The notes: generated from the sequence alone by a model not told the origin. Shown: positions 25,861 to 35,080, counted from the first letter of the stretch. The stretch: 64,000 nucleotides of DNA from Actinomadura atramentaria DSM 43919 (GCF_000381885.1 NZ_KB907208.1:124001-188000); one strand, 5' to 3'. Numbers and translations are program-made.

Positions 25861-27132
25861 GTGACCGACCTGCCGCCGAGCGACGTCGCCGACGCCGGGC
25901 TCGCCGCCGCGGGCGTGGCCCGGATCGACTGGGCGGACCGGTCGATGCCGGTGCTGCGGCGCATCCGGGAGCGGTTCGCGCTGGAACGGCCGCTGGAGGG
26001 TTGGCGCGTCGCGGCGTGCATGCACGTCACGACGGAGACCGCGAACCTGATCCGGACGCTGCAGGCGGGCGGCGCGCAGGTGGCGCTGGCCGCGTCCAAC
26101 CCGCTGTCGACCCAGGACGACACGGCCGCGGCGCTCGCGGCCGAGTACGGCGCGGCGGTGTTCGCGCGGTCGGGCGTGGACCGCGACGGCTACTACCGCC
26201 ACATCCACCAGGCGCTTGAGATCGGCCCGGATCTGGTGCTGGACGACGGCTGCGATCTCGTCAACACGCTCCACCTGGAGCGCACCGACCTGCTCGGGAC
26301 GGTGAAGGGCGGCTGCGAGGAGACGACGACCGGCGTCATCCGGCTCCACCAGATGGCGCGGGAGGGCGTGCTGCGCTTCCCGATGGTGGCGGTGAACGAC
26401 ACCGACACCAAGCACATGTTCGACAACCGGTACGGGACAGGCCAGTCGACGCTGGACGGCATCGTCCGCGCCACCAACACCCTGCTCGCGGGCAAGACGA
26501 TCGTCATCGCCGGGTTCGGTTACTGCGGCCGCGGTCTGGCCGAGCGCGCGCGGGGGCTCGGCGCGCGGGTCGTCGTCACCGAGATCGACCCGGTGAAGGC
26601 GCTCGACGCGGTGCTGCAGGGCTTCCGGGTCGAGCCGATGGACGACGCGTGCCGGCACGGGGACGTCTTCATCACCGTCACGGGCAACCGGGACGTGATC
26701 CGGGGCGAACACCTCGCCGCCATGAAGGACGGCGCGATTCTCGCGAACTCCGGGCACTTCGACGTCGAGATCGACGTGCGAGCGCTGCAGGACCTCGCGG
26801 TCGCGGTGAATCCCGCCGTGCGCCCGCAGGCCGACGAGTACGTGCTGGCGGACGGGCGTCGGCTCGTGCTGCTCGCCGAGGGCCGTCTGGTGAACCTGGC
26901 CGCCGCCGAGGGGCATCCCGCCGCGGTGATGGACATGTCCTTCGCGGACCAGGCGCTGACGTGCGCGTGGCTGGCGGCGGTTCACGGCGACCTCGACGCG
27001 GCGGTCCACGACGTCCCGAAGGAGATCGACACCGAGGTCGCCCGGCTCAAGCTCGCCTCGATGGAGGTCGGGATCGACGCGCTCACCCCCGAGCAGGAGG
27101 AGTACCTGCGGTCCTGGCGTCTCGGTTCCTGA
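25861..27132 (+). CDS. Second, archaeal/Thermotoga-type adenosylhomocysteinase homologue
   Basis: A 423-residue SAHH-family protein lacking the insert and the C-terminal tail of the canonical form next door. It keeps the substrate residues ([41 protein letters not shown]) and a dinucleotide loop GFGYCGRG with TEIDP. It ends [12 protein letters not shown], as in the short archaeal/thermophile type, and has no K-x4-Y pair. Some archaeal members act on S-inosylhomocysteine, so the substrate may differ from ahcY. GAGGGGACG precedes the GTG. The pairing of the two types in tandem is unusual. Confidence 0.85.
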   Translation: MTDLPPSDVADAGLAAAGVARIDWADRSMPVLRRIRERFALERPLEGWRVAACMHVTTETANLIRTLQAGGAQVALAASNPLSTQDDTAAALAAEYGAAVFARSGVDRDGYYRHIHQALEIGPDLVLDDGCDLVNTLHLERTDLLGTVKGGCEETTTGVIRLHQMAREGVLRFPMVAVNDTDTKHMFDNRYGTGQSTLDGIVRATNTLLAGKTIVIAGFGYCGRGLAERARGLGARVVVTEIDPVKALDAVLQGFRVEPMDDACRHGDVFITVTGNRDVIRGEHLAAMKDGAILANSGHFDVEIDVRALQDLAVAVNPAVRPQADEYVLADGRRLVLLAEGRLVNLAAAEGHPAAVMDMSFADQALTCAWLAAVHGDLDAAVHDVPKEIDTEVARLKLASMEVGIDALTPEQEEYLRSWRLGS

Positions 27133-27166
27133 CCGGGATGTCCGTCTCGCACGCTAGCGTGCGGGC

Positions 27167-27980
27167 GTGGACCCACGAGCCGACCCGCGGCCGGACGACG
27201 ATCGACTCCGCGCGCTGCTGAGCGAGGACCGGCCTTCGGTCGCCGAACCCGAGCGGATCGGGCGGCATGACGTCCTGGTCGAGCGGTCTCCGTTCGGCAC
27301 GGGCGTGTACCTCGTGCGCGGCGGTCGGGTGCTCGTGTCGTGGGCGCGGCACGGTTACCGGGAGGACGTGGCCGAGGCGCCCGACGATCCAGGCGCGTTT
27401 CCTCCTCGCGGACTACGCGCCGACGCTGCGGGTGGGGGATGAACTGCGGGTCCGCGATGTGCGCGGCCACGAGCTGGCGCTGCGCCGTGTCTGGGACCGG
27501 CTGCGCGGCACCTTCACGCAGGTGGACGGCCCCGACGCCGCCGTCGACGTGCCGCGCCTGGGGGCGTGGGACGCGCTCGGCCCGCTGTTCCTCGGAGCCG
27601 ACCCGGCGAACGTGCCCACGGACGTGCCGGGTGAGCCTGAACCGTTGCTGGAGATCACCGTGAACGACGCGACGCGGCGTCGGTCCGACAGCGAAATGCA
27701 TCCCGAGAATCTGGAGACCTGCCTGCGGTGGGTCCGCGCATTGACGCCCGAGGACGGCAATTTCCTCACCTTCGAGGGCCGGACCGGCGGGATCGTCCAG
27801 ATGATGCGGGAGGACGATGGTCGGCTCTGGCTGGAGACGCCCGAACCCGGGGCCAGGCGGGCGGTGGGCCGGTATGTCGAGGTCGAGGAGGCCGAGCGGA
27901 TGGTCGAGGTCCTCGCGCGCGAGGACCGTGTCGCCGTCGCTGAACTCGGCGGTCTCACCGAAGTCTCGTTCGACGGTTGA
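27167..27980 (+). pseudogene. Hypothetical gene broken by a +1 frameshift
   Basis: Frame one runs from GTG 27167 through ...RHGYREDVAEAPDD; the coding signal then moves to the +1 frame, QARFLLADYAPTLRVGDELR..., ending at 27980. Removing one C of the CC at 27389-27390 joins them into a 270-residue protein. The family is not recognised. Conserved-looking parts are LVRGGRVLVSWARHGY and a C-terminal domain with LTPEDGNFLTFEGRTGGIVQMM. A leaderless promoter is plausible: TAGCGT at 27155-27160 inside a 14-bp palindrome (27149-27162), six bases before the GTG. It may be a sequencing error, a recent mutation or true frameshifting. Confidence 0.6.
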
Positions 27981-28091
27981 ACCGACGGCGTGGCCGGAGT
28001 CGGACATCCCGAGGGGGAGCCGATCCCGTCCGCACGACGTCTCGGTAAACGGTCCCATGCCGGGCCGTACGGACGTCGAACGGAGACGATC

Positions 28092-28640
28092 ATGAAGCGC
28101 TGGATCTCGGTGGCCGGGACGGCGGCGATGGCCGCCGTGCTCGCGACGGGCTGCGGATCGGGTGGATCGGGATCATCGGGTCCGACGAAGAAGACCGCGC
28201 CGACTCCGGGGCACCTGGAGTTCGAGAAAGTGCAGCCGATCGCCGTGAACTCGATGGGCAAGGACCCCAAGTGCGGATACGGGGAATGGAACAACGGGAC
28301 GTTCGGCATTGAGGAGCCGTTCTCCAAGCAGACGACGTTCTACCGCGAGTACTCCTGCTACGAAAAGCAGGGCGAGGTGTTCCCGAACGCGGGCGCTCAG
28401 ATGACGTTCGCGGTGTTCGGGACGGAAGAGCAGGCCAAGGCGTACGTCGCGAAGGAGAAGGACGACGTCTCGCTCGTCGCGATCCTGCTCGACGGGAAGA
28501 CGGCCGTCACGCTGAACATCGGGTACCTCACGCTGAACAAGATGAACGTCCTCAAGGACGTGCAGGCGAGCTGCGCCGGATGCGGGACCGTCGTGCAGGG
28601 AGCGCACGCGACCGACCCGGTGCCCGGCCACGTGGACTGA
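28092..28640 (+). CDS. Secreted lipoprotein of unknown function
   Basis: A 182-residue lipoprotein. A basic N-terminus, hydrophobic core and lipobox LATGC (C21) show export and lipid attachment. A Gly/Ser/Thr linker follows. The mature domain has six cysteines, in the pattern CGYG, CYEK and CAGCG, that could form disulfides. The ATG follows GGAGACG. It is adjacent to the frameshifted gene but has its own 111-bp gap. No family is recognised. Confidence 0.75.
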   Translation: MKRWISVAGTAAMAAVLATGCGSGGSGSSGPTKKTAPTPGHLEFEKVQPIAVNSMGKDPKCGYGEWNNGTFGIEEPFSKQTTFYREYSCYEKQGEVFPNAGAQMTFAVFGTEEQAKAYVAKEKDDVSLVAILLDGKTAVTLNIGYLTLNKMNVLKDVQASCAGCGTVVQGAHATDPVPGHVD

Positions 28641-28670
28641 GCCGGGAGCGTGGCGCGGTAACGTCCGGGA

Positions 28671-29267
28671 ATGCCGCGCGGAACGTACCTGCACCTGTCG
28701 GAGAACCTTCACGAGCGCTTCCAGTGCGCGCCCGGGCCGGGCGGCTGGCGCTACGTCGGGGATCGGTCCGACGGGGTGCGCACGGACCTCACCGTGGACG
28801 CGCGGTGGCGGCAGATCCGGGTGGAGGTGCGCGCTCCCGGCGTCTGGCTGCGCGGCGGCTTCACCGGGCAAGCGATGGCATGGGTGCGCGGCGCCGACGA
28901 CGACGCGGGCGCGGCGGCGGAGGGCACGGCGCGGGCGGCGGGCTTCCTCGGTGAGTCGCCGGGGTTCCTGGTCGCCGCCGCGCGGTCCCTCGGCCTTGAG
29001 GACGGGCGGGAGAGCGGGCTGCGGGTCGTCGAGATCGCCGGGCCGTCGCTCGCCGTCCTCACGGTGACGCGCCGCGTGCGCCGCGCCGGGACGCACCTGC
29101 ACGAGACCGACTTCGCGCCGCTCCCGGTCGAGCGCTACGAGATCACCGATCCCGACACCGCCGAGACGCGGATCGTCCACCTGGCGGGCGATGTCGTGCT
29201 GGACGCCCCCGGCATCGAGCTGGCGGAGCTGGAGTCGCCGCCGAACCTGGCGCTGCCGGGCGCATGA
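28671..29267 (+). CDS. Hypothetical protein
   Basis: A 198-residue protein with no signal peptide or helices. It begins MPRGTYLHLSENLHERFQCA and looks beta-rich (VRTDLTVDARWRQIRVEVRA, GFTGQAMAWVRG, VVEIAGPSLAVLTVTRRV). The composition matches neighbouring genes. I do not recognise it. The ATG lies six bases after TAACGT (28659-28664), so it is probably leaderless. It sits 55 bp before the MBL-fold gene and may share its operon. Confidence 0.6.
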   Translation: MPRGTYLHLSENLHERFQCAPGPGGWRYVGDRSDGVRTDLTVDARWRQIRVEVRAPGVWLRGGFTGQAMAWVRGADDDAGAAAEGTARAAGFLGESPGFLVAAARSLGLEDGRESGLRVVEIAGPSLAVLTVTRRVRRAGTHLHETDFAPLPVERYEITDPDTAETRIVHLAGDVVLDAPGIELAELESPPNLALPGA

Positions 29268-29322
29268 CCGGCCGCGCGCCGGGGTAGGGGCCGCCCCTCG
29301 ACCGAGGGAGAAGGGGGTCCCG

Positions 29323-30168
29323 ATGGGCTCGGCCAGGACCGGCGCCGTCGAGCCGGACGACGGCACGCTCACGTTCGTGGGCAACGCGACCACGATCATC
29401 CGCTACGGCGGCTTCACCCTGCTCACGGACCCGAACTTCCTGCACCGCGGGCAGCGCGCGCATCTCGGCTACGGCATCGTCAGCCGCCGCCTCAAGGAGC
29501 CCGCGCTGGGCCCCGACCAGCTCCCCGAGTTGGACGCGATCGTGCTGTCGCACCTGCACGACGACCACTGGGACAGGATCGCCGAGGCGAAACTGGACCG
29601 TTCCCTGCCCGTCTACACCACGGACGCCGCCGCCCGCGCCCTCCGCGGGCGGGGCTTCGCCGAGGCGGACGGGCTCGACACGTGGGGACATCGGACCCTG
29701 ACCGCCGGAGACCGCTACCTGCGGATCACGGCGCTTCCCGGACGTCACGGCCCCGGGCTCCTCCGCAAGGCGCTTCCGCCCGTCATGGGGACGCTGCTGG
29801 AGTTCGGCAGCGGCGGCGGCGAACCGGATCTGCGGCTGTGCATCAGCGGCGACACGCTCATGTACGGCGAGATCAGCGAGATCGCCCGCCGCCATCCCGG
29901 CATCGACACCGGCATCGTGCATCTCGGCGGAACCCGGCTGCTCGGCCTGGTGACGGTCACGATGGACGGCCGCCAGGGGGCGGACTGGGTCGAGACCGTC
30001 CAGTGCGCGACGGTGGTCCCGGTCCACTACGACGACTACACGGTGATGAAGTCCCCGCTGTCCGACTTCGACGCGCAGATGGCGCGCCGGGGTCTGGCCG
30101 ACCGCGTCCGCCGCGTCCGGCGCGGCGAGAGCCTGCAGCTCGCGCCCCTCGCGGGCGCGGCGCGGTGA
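29323..30168 (+). CDS. MBL-fold metallohydrolase (UlaG/NAPE-PLD-like)
   Basis: A 281-residue metallo-beta-lactamase-fold hydrolase. LTFVGNATTIIRYGGFTLLTDPNF is typical of the UlaG-like branch. Metal motifs are HLHDDHWD (HxHxDH), the His in LPGRHGPG, SGDTLMYGE (Asp) and VVPVHYDDY (His), so both zinc sites look complete. The ATG follows GGGAGAAGGGGG. It is followed 12 bp later by the gene at 30181. The substrate (phosphoester, lactone or lipid amide) cannot be told. Confidence 0.85.
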   Translation: MGSARTGAVEPDDGTLTFVGNATTIIRYGGFTLLTDPNFLHRGQRAHLGYGIVSRRLKEPALGPDQLPELDAIVLSHLHDDHWDRIAEAKLDRSLPVYTTDAAARALRGRGFAEADGLDTWGHRTLTAGDRYLRITALPGRHGPGLLRKALPPVMGTLLEFGSGGGEPDLRLCISGDTLMYGEISEIARRHPGIDTGIVHLGGTRLLGLVTVTMDGRQGADWVETVQCATVVPVHYDDYTVMKSPLSDFDAQMARRGLADRVRRVRRGESLQLAPLAGAAR

Positions 30169-30180
30169 GGGAGCGGTGCG

Positions 30181-30837
30181 ATGACCACGACGACGCAGGC
30201 CGCGACGCGGCTGCGCGGCGTCCGCCGCGTCCCGCACCCGGTGGGCCGGGTCTTCGGCGGCACGCTCGACGTCGCGCCCGACGCGCCCCGGCTCTTGCCC
30301 GACCGGGCGGGGCCGCTCGCGGCCGTCGGCGCGCACGGCGTCACGGCACGGCTGTCGGAGGGCGGCGGGCTGCCCCGCGGCCTGCCCGGCGTGCTGCCGG
30401 GCGTCCTCGGGGTCGCGCTGCGCGTGCCGACGCACAGCACGCCCATCGACGTCCTGTTCACCACGTCCGCGATGCCGCCGGTGCTGCGGCACCTGCCGCT
30501 GCCGCGCCGCTCGTTCCTGTCCGGCGTCTACACGACGCTGCTGCCGTACCGGCTCGGCGGCCGGGTGCGGCTGCTCGGGCTGTTCCCGCTGCGCCGCCGG
30601 ATGCTGCCCGGCCGCGTGGACCTGCTCGGCGACGCGGTCACCGCCGCGCCGCTGGTCTTCGGCCTGGCCGTCGCGACGCTCACCGGGCCGTGGCGACCGT
30701 TCGCGCGGCTCCGGCTGGACACGCCGCTGCCGGGCGACCGGAGCTTCGACCCGGTGCTCAACGCCCGGCCGGAGGCGCATCCGGCGGGCTCGCTGGTCGC
30801 GCTGAGCGGCCGGGGGAGCGAGACCGACGAATCCTGA
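30181..30837 (+). CDS. Hypothetical protein, distantly catalase-like
   Basis: A 218-residue soluble protein, Arg/Leu/Pro-rich. GVTARLSEGGGLPRGLPGV and GVALRVPTHSTPIDVLFTT recall the beta-barrel of catalase-related proteins and actinobacterial proteins labelled phosphodiesterase. I see no heme-ligand Tyr motif, so any catalase activity is unlikely. It lies 12 bp after the MBL-fold gene and 68 bp before the membrane protein, so the three probably form an operon. Family assignment is weak. Confidence 0.55.
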   Translation: MTTTTQAATRLRGVRRVPHPVGRVFGGTLDVAPDAPRLLPDRAGPLAAVGAHGVTARLSEGGGLPRGLPGVLPGVLGVALRVPTHSTPIDVLFTTSAMPPVLRHLPLPRRSFLSGVYTTLLPYRLGGRVRLLGLFPLRRRMLPGRVDLLGDAVTAAPLVFGLAVATLTGPWRPFARLRLDTPLPGDRSFDPVLNARPEAHPAGSLVALSGRGSETDES

Positions 30838-30905
30838 GCCGCGCTCGTGGGCGGGTCCGTCCGGACCCGCCCCGCGCGGCACCGACACGAAGGAGCCGAG
30901 AACCG

Positions 30906-31352
30906 ATGGACGCCGTCACCCGGGGGCTGATCGCCGGTGCCGCAGGCACCAGCGCCCTCAACTTCACGACCTACCTCGACATGGCGGTGCGCGGGCGGCC
31001 CGCCAGCAGCACGCCGGAGGAGACCGTCGACAAACTCGCCGGCGACGTCGGCGTCGACCTCGGCAAGGGGTCGTCCGCCGCGGGCCGCAAGGAGGGCATC
31101 GGGACGCTGCTCGGCTACGCCACCGGTCTCGGCTCGGCCGTCTGCTACGCGATGCTCGCGCGGCGGCGGGCGCCGTGGCCGGTCGGGGTGCTCGCCCTGG
31201 GCGCGCTCGCGATGATCGGCTCGAACGCGCCGATGACGCTGCTCGGCGTCACCGACCCGCGCAAGTGGTCCGCGACGAGCTGGATCTCCGACGCCGTGCC
31301 GCACATGGCGTACGGGGCGGCCGCCTACTTCGCCTGCGAGCACCTGCGCTGA
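30906..31352 (+). CDS. Small membrane protein
   Basis: A 148-residue protein with three or four hydrophobic stretches (GLIAGAAGTSALNF, GTLLGYATGLGSAVCYAMLA, GVLALGALAMIGSNAPMTLL, MAYGAAAYFAC). The pattern of glycines resembles membrane proteins often found beside short-chain dehydrogenases, but I do not know the family. GAAGGAGCC precedes the ATG. It ends just before a terminator shared with the convergent GH5 gene. Confidence 0.65.
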   Translation: MDAVTRGLIAGAAGTSALNFTTYLDMAVRGRPASSTPEETVDKLAGDVGVDLGKGSSAAGRKEGIGTLLGYATGLGSAVCYAMLARRRAPWPVGVLALGALAMIGSNAPMTLLGVTDPRKWSATSWISDAVPHMAYGAAAYFACEHLR

Positions 31353-31353
31353 C

Positions 31354-31385
31354 GCGGGAGGGCACGCCGCGGCGCGCCCTCCCGC
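31354..31385. terminator. Convergent terminator before the GH5 gene
   Basis: GCGGGAGGGC / GCCCTCCCGC forms a perfect 10-bp stem around a 12-nt GC loop, between the stops of the convergent genes at 31352 and 31389. Confidence 0.7.
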
Positions 31386-31388
31386 CCA

Positions 31389-32807
31389 TCAGGGCGTCAC
31401 GGTCAGGGTGTGCGTCGGCTTCGAGGAGTCCGACCAGACCGACAGGACGCGGCGCTGGGCGTCCCACGACGAGCGCCACGCGCCCGCCGGGTCGGACGAG
31501 GCGACGTTGGGCGTGCCGGGGAAGCCGGACGCGGGCAGCCACAGCTCCGTCGCGCCCGTGACGCCCGCGCGCTCGGCGAACGAGACCTTCAACGACGCGG
31601 CGGACGCGGTGATGGACGTCGGCGTCCCCGCGACCGCGCGCGGATAGGGCCGCGCGAGCTGCCTGCCGAGCGCGGTCGGCGCGCCGTCGGCGAACACGCC
31701 CGTGGAGCCCGGGTCGTTCGACCAGTAGGCCCAGCCCGCGGTGAGGTCGTCGGCCATCGCGAGCCAGTCCGCGGTGAACTCCGCCGCGCCCTCGGTCGTC
31801 GCGGGCATCCCGCCGACCTCGCCGATCCACAGCGGCATCCCGAGCCGCTTCGCGGCGGCCGGGAGGTTGCGCCGCCACAGGACGAACTGCGCGTCCACCA
31901 GGAGCTTCGTCAGCCCCGAGTAGGTGCCGCCGATGTCGACGCCGCCCGGGTAGAAGTGCGGGGCGAGGACGAGCCGCGCGCCGCCCGGACGCGGGTCGGT
32001 GACCTTCTCCAGAGCGATGTCGGCGCCCTCGTTCGCGCCGAGCGACTGGGGCTCCACGAAGATCCAGCCGTCGCGGTCCACCTCGCGGATCGCGTTGACG
32101 AGGCGCTGGTAGAACGGCGTGAGCGTCGGACCCTCGAAGAAGCCGAACTGCCGAGTCCCGCCGAACGGCTCGTTCATCAGGTCGTAGCCGAGCACGGCCG
32201 GGTCGTCCGCGAAGCGCGCCGCGACGTGCTGCCACATGGCCGTGTAGCGCTGCATCAGCTCGGGGTGCTTGCCGGTGTGGTTCCAGAAGTTGTCGTAGGC
32301 GCGCAGCATCGCGGGCTGGACGTAGGTGAGGACCCACGGCTCCTGCGGCGTGCAGGACAGCCCGTCCGTGAACGTCGCCCACGCGGGAGCGCCGTTGCCC
32401 GCGCCCGTGCAGGCGGCGGGCCCGTACAGGTCCTGGTGCATGTCGAGGATGACGTGCATGCCCTGCTCGCGGTACCAGGAGACGCGTTCGGCGACGTCGT
32501 CGAGGTACTTCTCGTCGTACTGGCCAGGGCTCGGCTCGACGTTCTTCCACTGGATCAGGTACCGGACGGAGTCGGTGCCGAGGTCGCGGGCCTCGCCGGC
32601 GACGTCGGCGCGGCTGATCCACGGCAGGCCGGACGGCCCTTTGGCGCTGCCGGCGGTGTTGAGGCCGTGCAAAATCAGCGCGCGGCCCTGGTCGTCGGTG
32701 ATGAGCGGCGGGGGAGCGGTGTCCGCGGCGGCGGGCGGGACGGCGGTCAGGGCCGCCGCCGCGAGGGCGAGGACGGTGATCCGGGTCAGAACGGTGCGAG
32801 CGCGCAT
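31389..32807 (-). CDS. Secreted GH5 endoglycoceramidase-like glycosidase
   Basis: A 472-residue exported glycoside hydrolase. Residues 1-28 are a Sec signal peptide ending PPAAADT. The GH5 barrel follows: ILHGLNTAGSAKG, SVRYLIQWKNVEPSPGQYD and MHVILDMHQDLYG. The acid/base Glu is in DLMNEPFGG and the nucleophile Glu in LWIGEVGG. The order and spacing fit the EGCase subgroup, which releases glycans from glycosphingolipids. A beta-sandwich domain closes the protein (about 390-472). It lies between conserved core blocks and may be an accessory gene. Substrate is inferred from family only. Confidence 0.85.
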   Translation of the reverse strand: MRARTVLTRITVLALAAAALTAVPPAAADTAPPPLITDDQGRALILHGLNTAGSAKGPSGLPWISRADVAGEARDLGTDSVRYLIQWKNVEPSPGQYDEKYLDDVAERVSWYREQGMHVILDMHQDLYGPAACTGAGNGAPAWATFTDGLSCTPQEPWVLTYVQPAMLRAYDNFWNHTGKHPELMQRYTAMWQHVAARFADDPAVLGYDLMNEPFGGTRQFGFFEGPTLTPFYQRLVNAIREVDRDGWIFVEPQSLGANEGADIALEKVTDPRPGGARLVLAPHFYPGGVDIGGTYSGLTKLLVDAQFVLWRRNLPAAAKRLGMPLWIGEVGGMPATTEGAAEFTADWLAMADDLTAGWAYWSNDPGSTGVFADGAPTALGRQLARPYPRAVAGTPTSITASAASLKVSFAERAGVTGATELWLPASGFPGTPNVASSDPAGAWRSSWDAQRRVLSVWSDSSKPTHTLTVTP

Positions 32808-32896
32808 GGCCGGACTCCAGAGCCGAAATATGAAAGTTATTCGGACTCTAGGTCGCGTGCTCCGGCCGAGGAAGAGTGCGCTGGATCACAAGGAGG

Positions 32897-33922
32897 TCAC
32901 GATCGCCTCGGCGCCGGGCCCTGCGCAGGCCAGCCCCCGGTGGGCTGCGGCGGCGGGTTGAGCACGTTCTGGTACGGCCCCGCGCCGTACTGCTGCGGCG
33001 GGAGGAACGCCGGGCCGCCCGGAACCGGGCCGCTGAACGGCGGCGGGACCGGACGCGCCGGGCCGGGCGGGGGCGGCGGCGGACCGCCCGCCATCGCCAC
33101 CGCGGGGGCGGGGCCGGGGAACGCCTCGTCCGGGACGGGCGGCTCGCCGCGCAGCCGCCGCAACTGCGCGCGCTGCGCCGCCAGCCGCCGCGCCTCGCGC
33201 ACCCGGCGCTCCGCGAGCACCGCCGACAGCACGAGCTCGGGCCGCCAGCCGGGCGGCGGGGGCGGGCTCACGACCGCCGCGACCTGCCCCGCGATGCGCG
33301 CGCCCAGCTCGTCGCGGACCTCCGGCAGCAGCTCCCAGAACCGCACGAGGTACTGCCGCGCCGTCATCGCCAGCTCGTCGGACACCCGCGACAGCTCCAG
33401 GCCCTGCGCCCAGGGCATGAGCCCCGGCGGCATGACCGCGACCGGCCCGAAGTGCGCCGGGCCGGACGTCCGCTCCTGGATCACGATCGTCCCGGCGAAC
33501 ACGTCGCCGAGGCGCTTGCCGCGGTTGCTGCACAGCGACGCGATCAGCGCGGGCGCGCCGTACAGCGTCCAGAACTCCAGGAACCCGGCGAGCGAGCGCA
33601 GCAGCGCCTGGCGGAACCGGACCGGCCCGCCGTCGTCCGCGACGACCCGCAGGCCGAGCGCGAGCTTGCCGACCGTGCGGCCGCGCGTCAGCGTCTCCAT
33701 CGCGCACGGGTAGCCGACGATGACCAGCACCACCGTCACCAGCGACAGCCCGACCGCCCACGCGTCGTCGGCGACGGCCGCGATCATCCCGACCAGGTTC
33801 GTCAACGTGCCGAGCACCATGAGCTGCAGGATCACGTCGAGCAGGAGGGCGCAGCCCCGGCTCGGAAGCCGCGCGACCCGAAGTTCGAGCGCGACGGCCT
33901 CGCCGGTCACCAGTTCGGCCAC
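32897..33922 (-). CDS. RDD-family membrane protein
   Basis: A 341-residue protein. The RDD domain (about 1-145) has the marker ELRVARLPSRGCALLLD with its Arg and Asp, then TLTRGRTVGKLALGLRVV. A cytosolic region and a Pro/Gly-rich C-terminus (about 285-341) follow. The GTG at 33922 is chosen because GGAGGAGGG lies 7 nt upstream. It diverges from the SpoIIM-like gene by 92 bp. The RDD/SpoIIM/DUF58/MoxR combination is conserved in actinobacteria; the role is probably envelope-related. Confidence 0.82.
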   Translation of the reverse strand: MAELVTGEAVALELRVARLPSRGCALLLDVILQLMVLGTLTNLVGMIAAVADDAWAVGLSLVTVVLVIVGYPCAMETLTRGRTVGKLALGLRVVADDGGPVRFRQALLRSLAGFLEFWTLYGAPALIASLCSNRGKRLGDVFAGTIVIQERTSGPAHFGPVAVMPPGLMPWAQGLELSRVSDELAMTARQYLVRFWELLPEVRDELGARIAGQVAAVVSPPPPPGWRPELVLSAVLAERRVREARRLAAQRAQLRRLRGEPPVPDEAFPGPAPAVAMAGGPPPPPPGPARPVPPPFSGPVPGGPAFLPPQQYGAGPYQNVLNPPPQPTGGWPAQGPAPRRS

Positions 33923-34014
33923 GAGCGGCCCTCCTCCAGGTTGGGACGTCCCATTTTGCCCCCTCGGCGGACGGGAACACCGCACACCGGGCGAACCGGC
34001 AGTACGCTCGCCCG

Positions 34015-35010
34015 GTGGACGTTGACGCGTATGTGGCCGCGCACGACGGCGAGTGGCGCAGGCTGGAACGTCTCGTCAACTCCAGCCGGAAGCTGACCGG
34101 CGAGGAGATCGACGAGCTGGTCGAGCTGTACCAGCGCACCGCGACGCACCTGTCGGTCGTCCGCTCCAGCTCGCCGGACCCGCAGCTCGTCGGCCGCCTG
34201 TCCGTCCTCGTCGCGCGGGGCCGCGCGACCGTCGCGGGCGCGCAGGCGCCGATGTGGCGCGACGTGACGCGCTTCGCCACCGTCGCGTTCCCCGCCGCCG
34301 CGTACCGGTTGCGCTGGTGGTGGGCGGCGATCGTCGTCGTCGGCAACGTGTTCGCGGTGGTCCTCGCCGTGTGGATCGCGCGCAATCCCGACGTGCAGTC
34401 GTCGGTGGGCTCCGATTCGGCGATCCGGCAGCTCGTCGACCACGACTTCGCCAACTACTACACCGAGCACTCGGCCTCGTCGTTCGCGTTCCACGTCTGG
34501 GTCAACAACGCGTGGGTGTCGGCCGTCGCGCTGATGTTCGGCATCCTGCTCGGCCTCCCGACGCTGTACGTCCTGTTCATGAACCAGCTCAACCTCGGGC
34601 TGACGGCCGGGCTGATGTTCGCGCACGGCAAGGGCGCCGTGTTCTTCGGTCTGATCCTGCCGCACGGGATGCTGGAACTGTCCGCGGTCTACCTCGCCTG
34701 CGCGGCGGGGCTGCGGCTCGGCTGGACGGTCATCGACCCCGGCCCGCGCCGCCGGGGCGAGGCGCTCGCGCAGGAGGGCCGGGCGCTGATCGCCGTCGCC
34801 ATCGGCCTCGTCGGTGTGCTGTTCGTCTCCGGGCTCATCGAGGGCTTCGTCACCGGCTGGGTCCACGAGACGTGGCTGCGCATCGGGATCGGCGTCCTCG
34901 CGGAGGCCGCGTTCCTGACGTACGTCGTCGTGCTCGGCCGCCGCGCGCTTCAGGCCGGGGAGACCGGCGCGAGCGACCTGGAACCCGATGCGGTCCCCGT
35001 CGCGGGCTAG
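34015..35010 (+). CDS. SpoIIM-like (stage II sporulation protein M family) membrane protein
   Basis: A 331-residue protein. A soluble N-terminal part (1-95) precedes five or six helices. The family region reads NNAWVSAVALMFGILLGLP, MNQLNLGLTAGLM and GLILPHGMLELSAVYLA. Relatives of SpoIIM work with SpoIID/SpoIIP in Bacillus engulfment; the actinobacterial form travels with MoxR and DUF58 genes instead. GTG 34015 lies six bases after TACGCT (34003-34008), suggesting a leaderless mRNA. Confidence 0.85.
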   Translation: MDVDAYVAAHDGEWRRLERLVNSSRKLTGEEIDELVELYQRTATHLSVVRSSSPDPQLVGRLSVLVARGRATVAGAQAPMWRDVTRFATVAFPAAAYRLRWWWAAIVVVGNVFAVVLAVWIARNPDVQSSVGSDSAIRQLVDHDFANYYTEHSASSFAFHVWVNNAWVSAVALMFGILLGLPTLYVLFMNQLNLGLTAGLMFAHGKGAVFFGLILPHGMLELSAVYLACAAGLRLGWTVIDPGPRRRGEALAQEGRALIAVAIGLVGVLFVSGLIEGFVTGWVHETWLRIGIGVLAEAAFLTYVVVLGRRALQAGETGASDLEPDAVPVAG

Positions 35011-35051
35011 CGCCGCCGCCGGGCCAGGTCGGATCGAGGTCGGGCAGGCAC

Positions 35052-35074
35052 CACCAGGGCGAAGCGACCTGGTG
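35052..35074. terminator. Convergent terminator between spoIIM-like and DUF58 genes
   Basis: CACCAGG (35052-35058) pairs with CCTGGTG (35068-35074) around a 9-nt loop, between two convergent stop codons. It is a modest 7-bp stem. Confidence 0.5.
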
Positions 35075-35080
35075 CCAGCG

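Noticed and set aside
27267..27980. Separate intact 237-residue gene
   Set aside because: Its first 40 codons read as Cys/Arg/Trp-rich shadow sequence, and the sensible coding starts only after the frameshift point.
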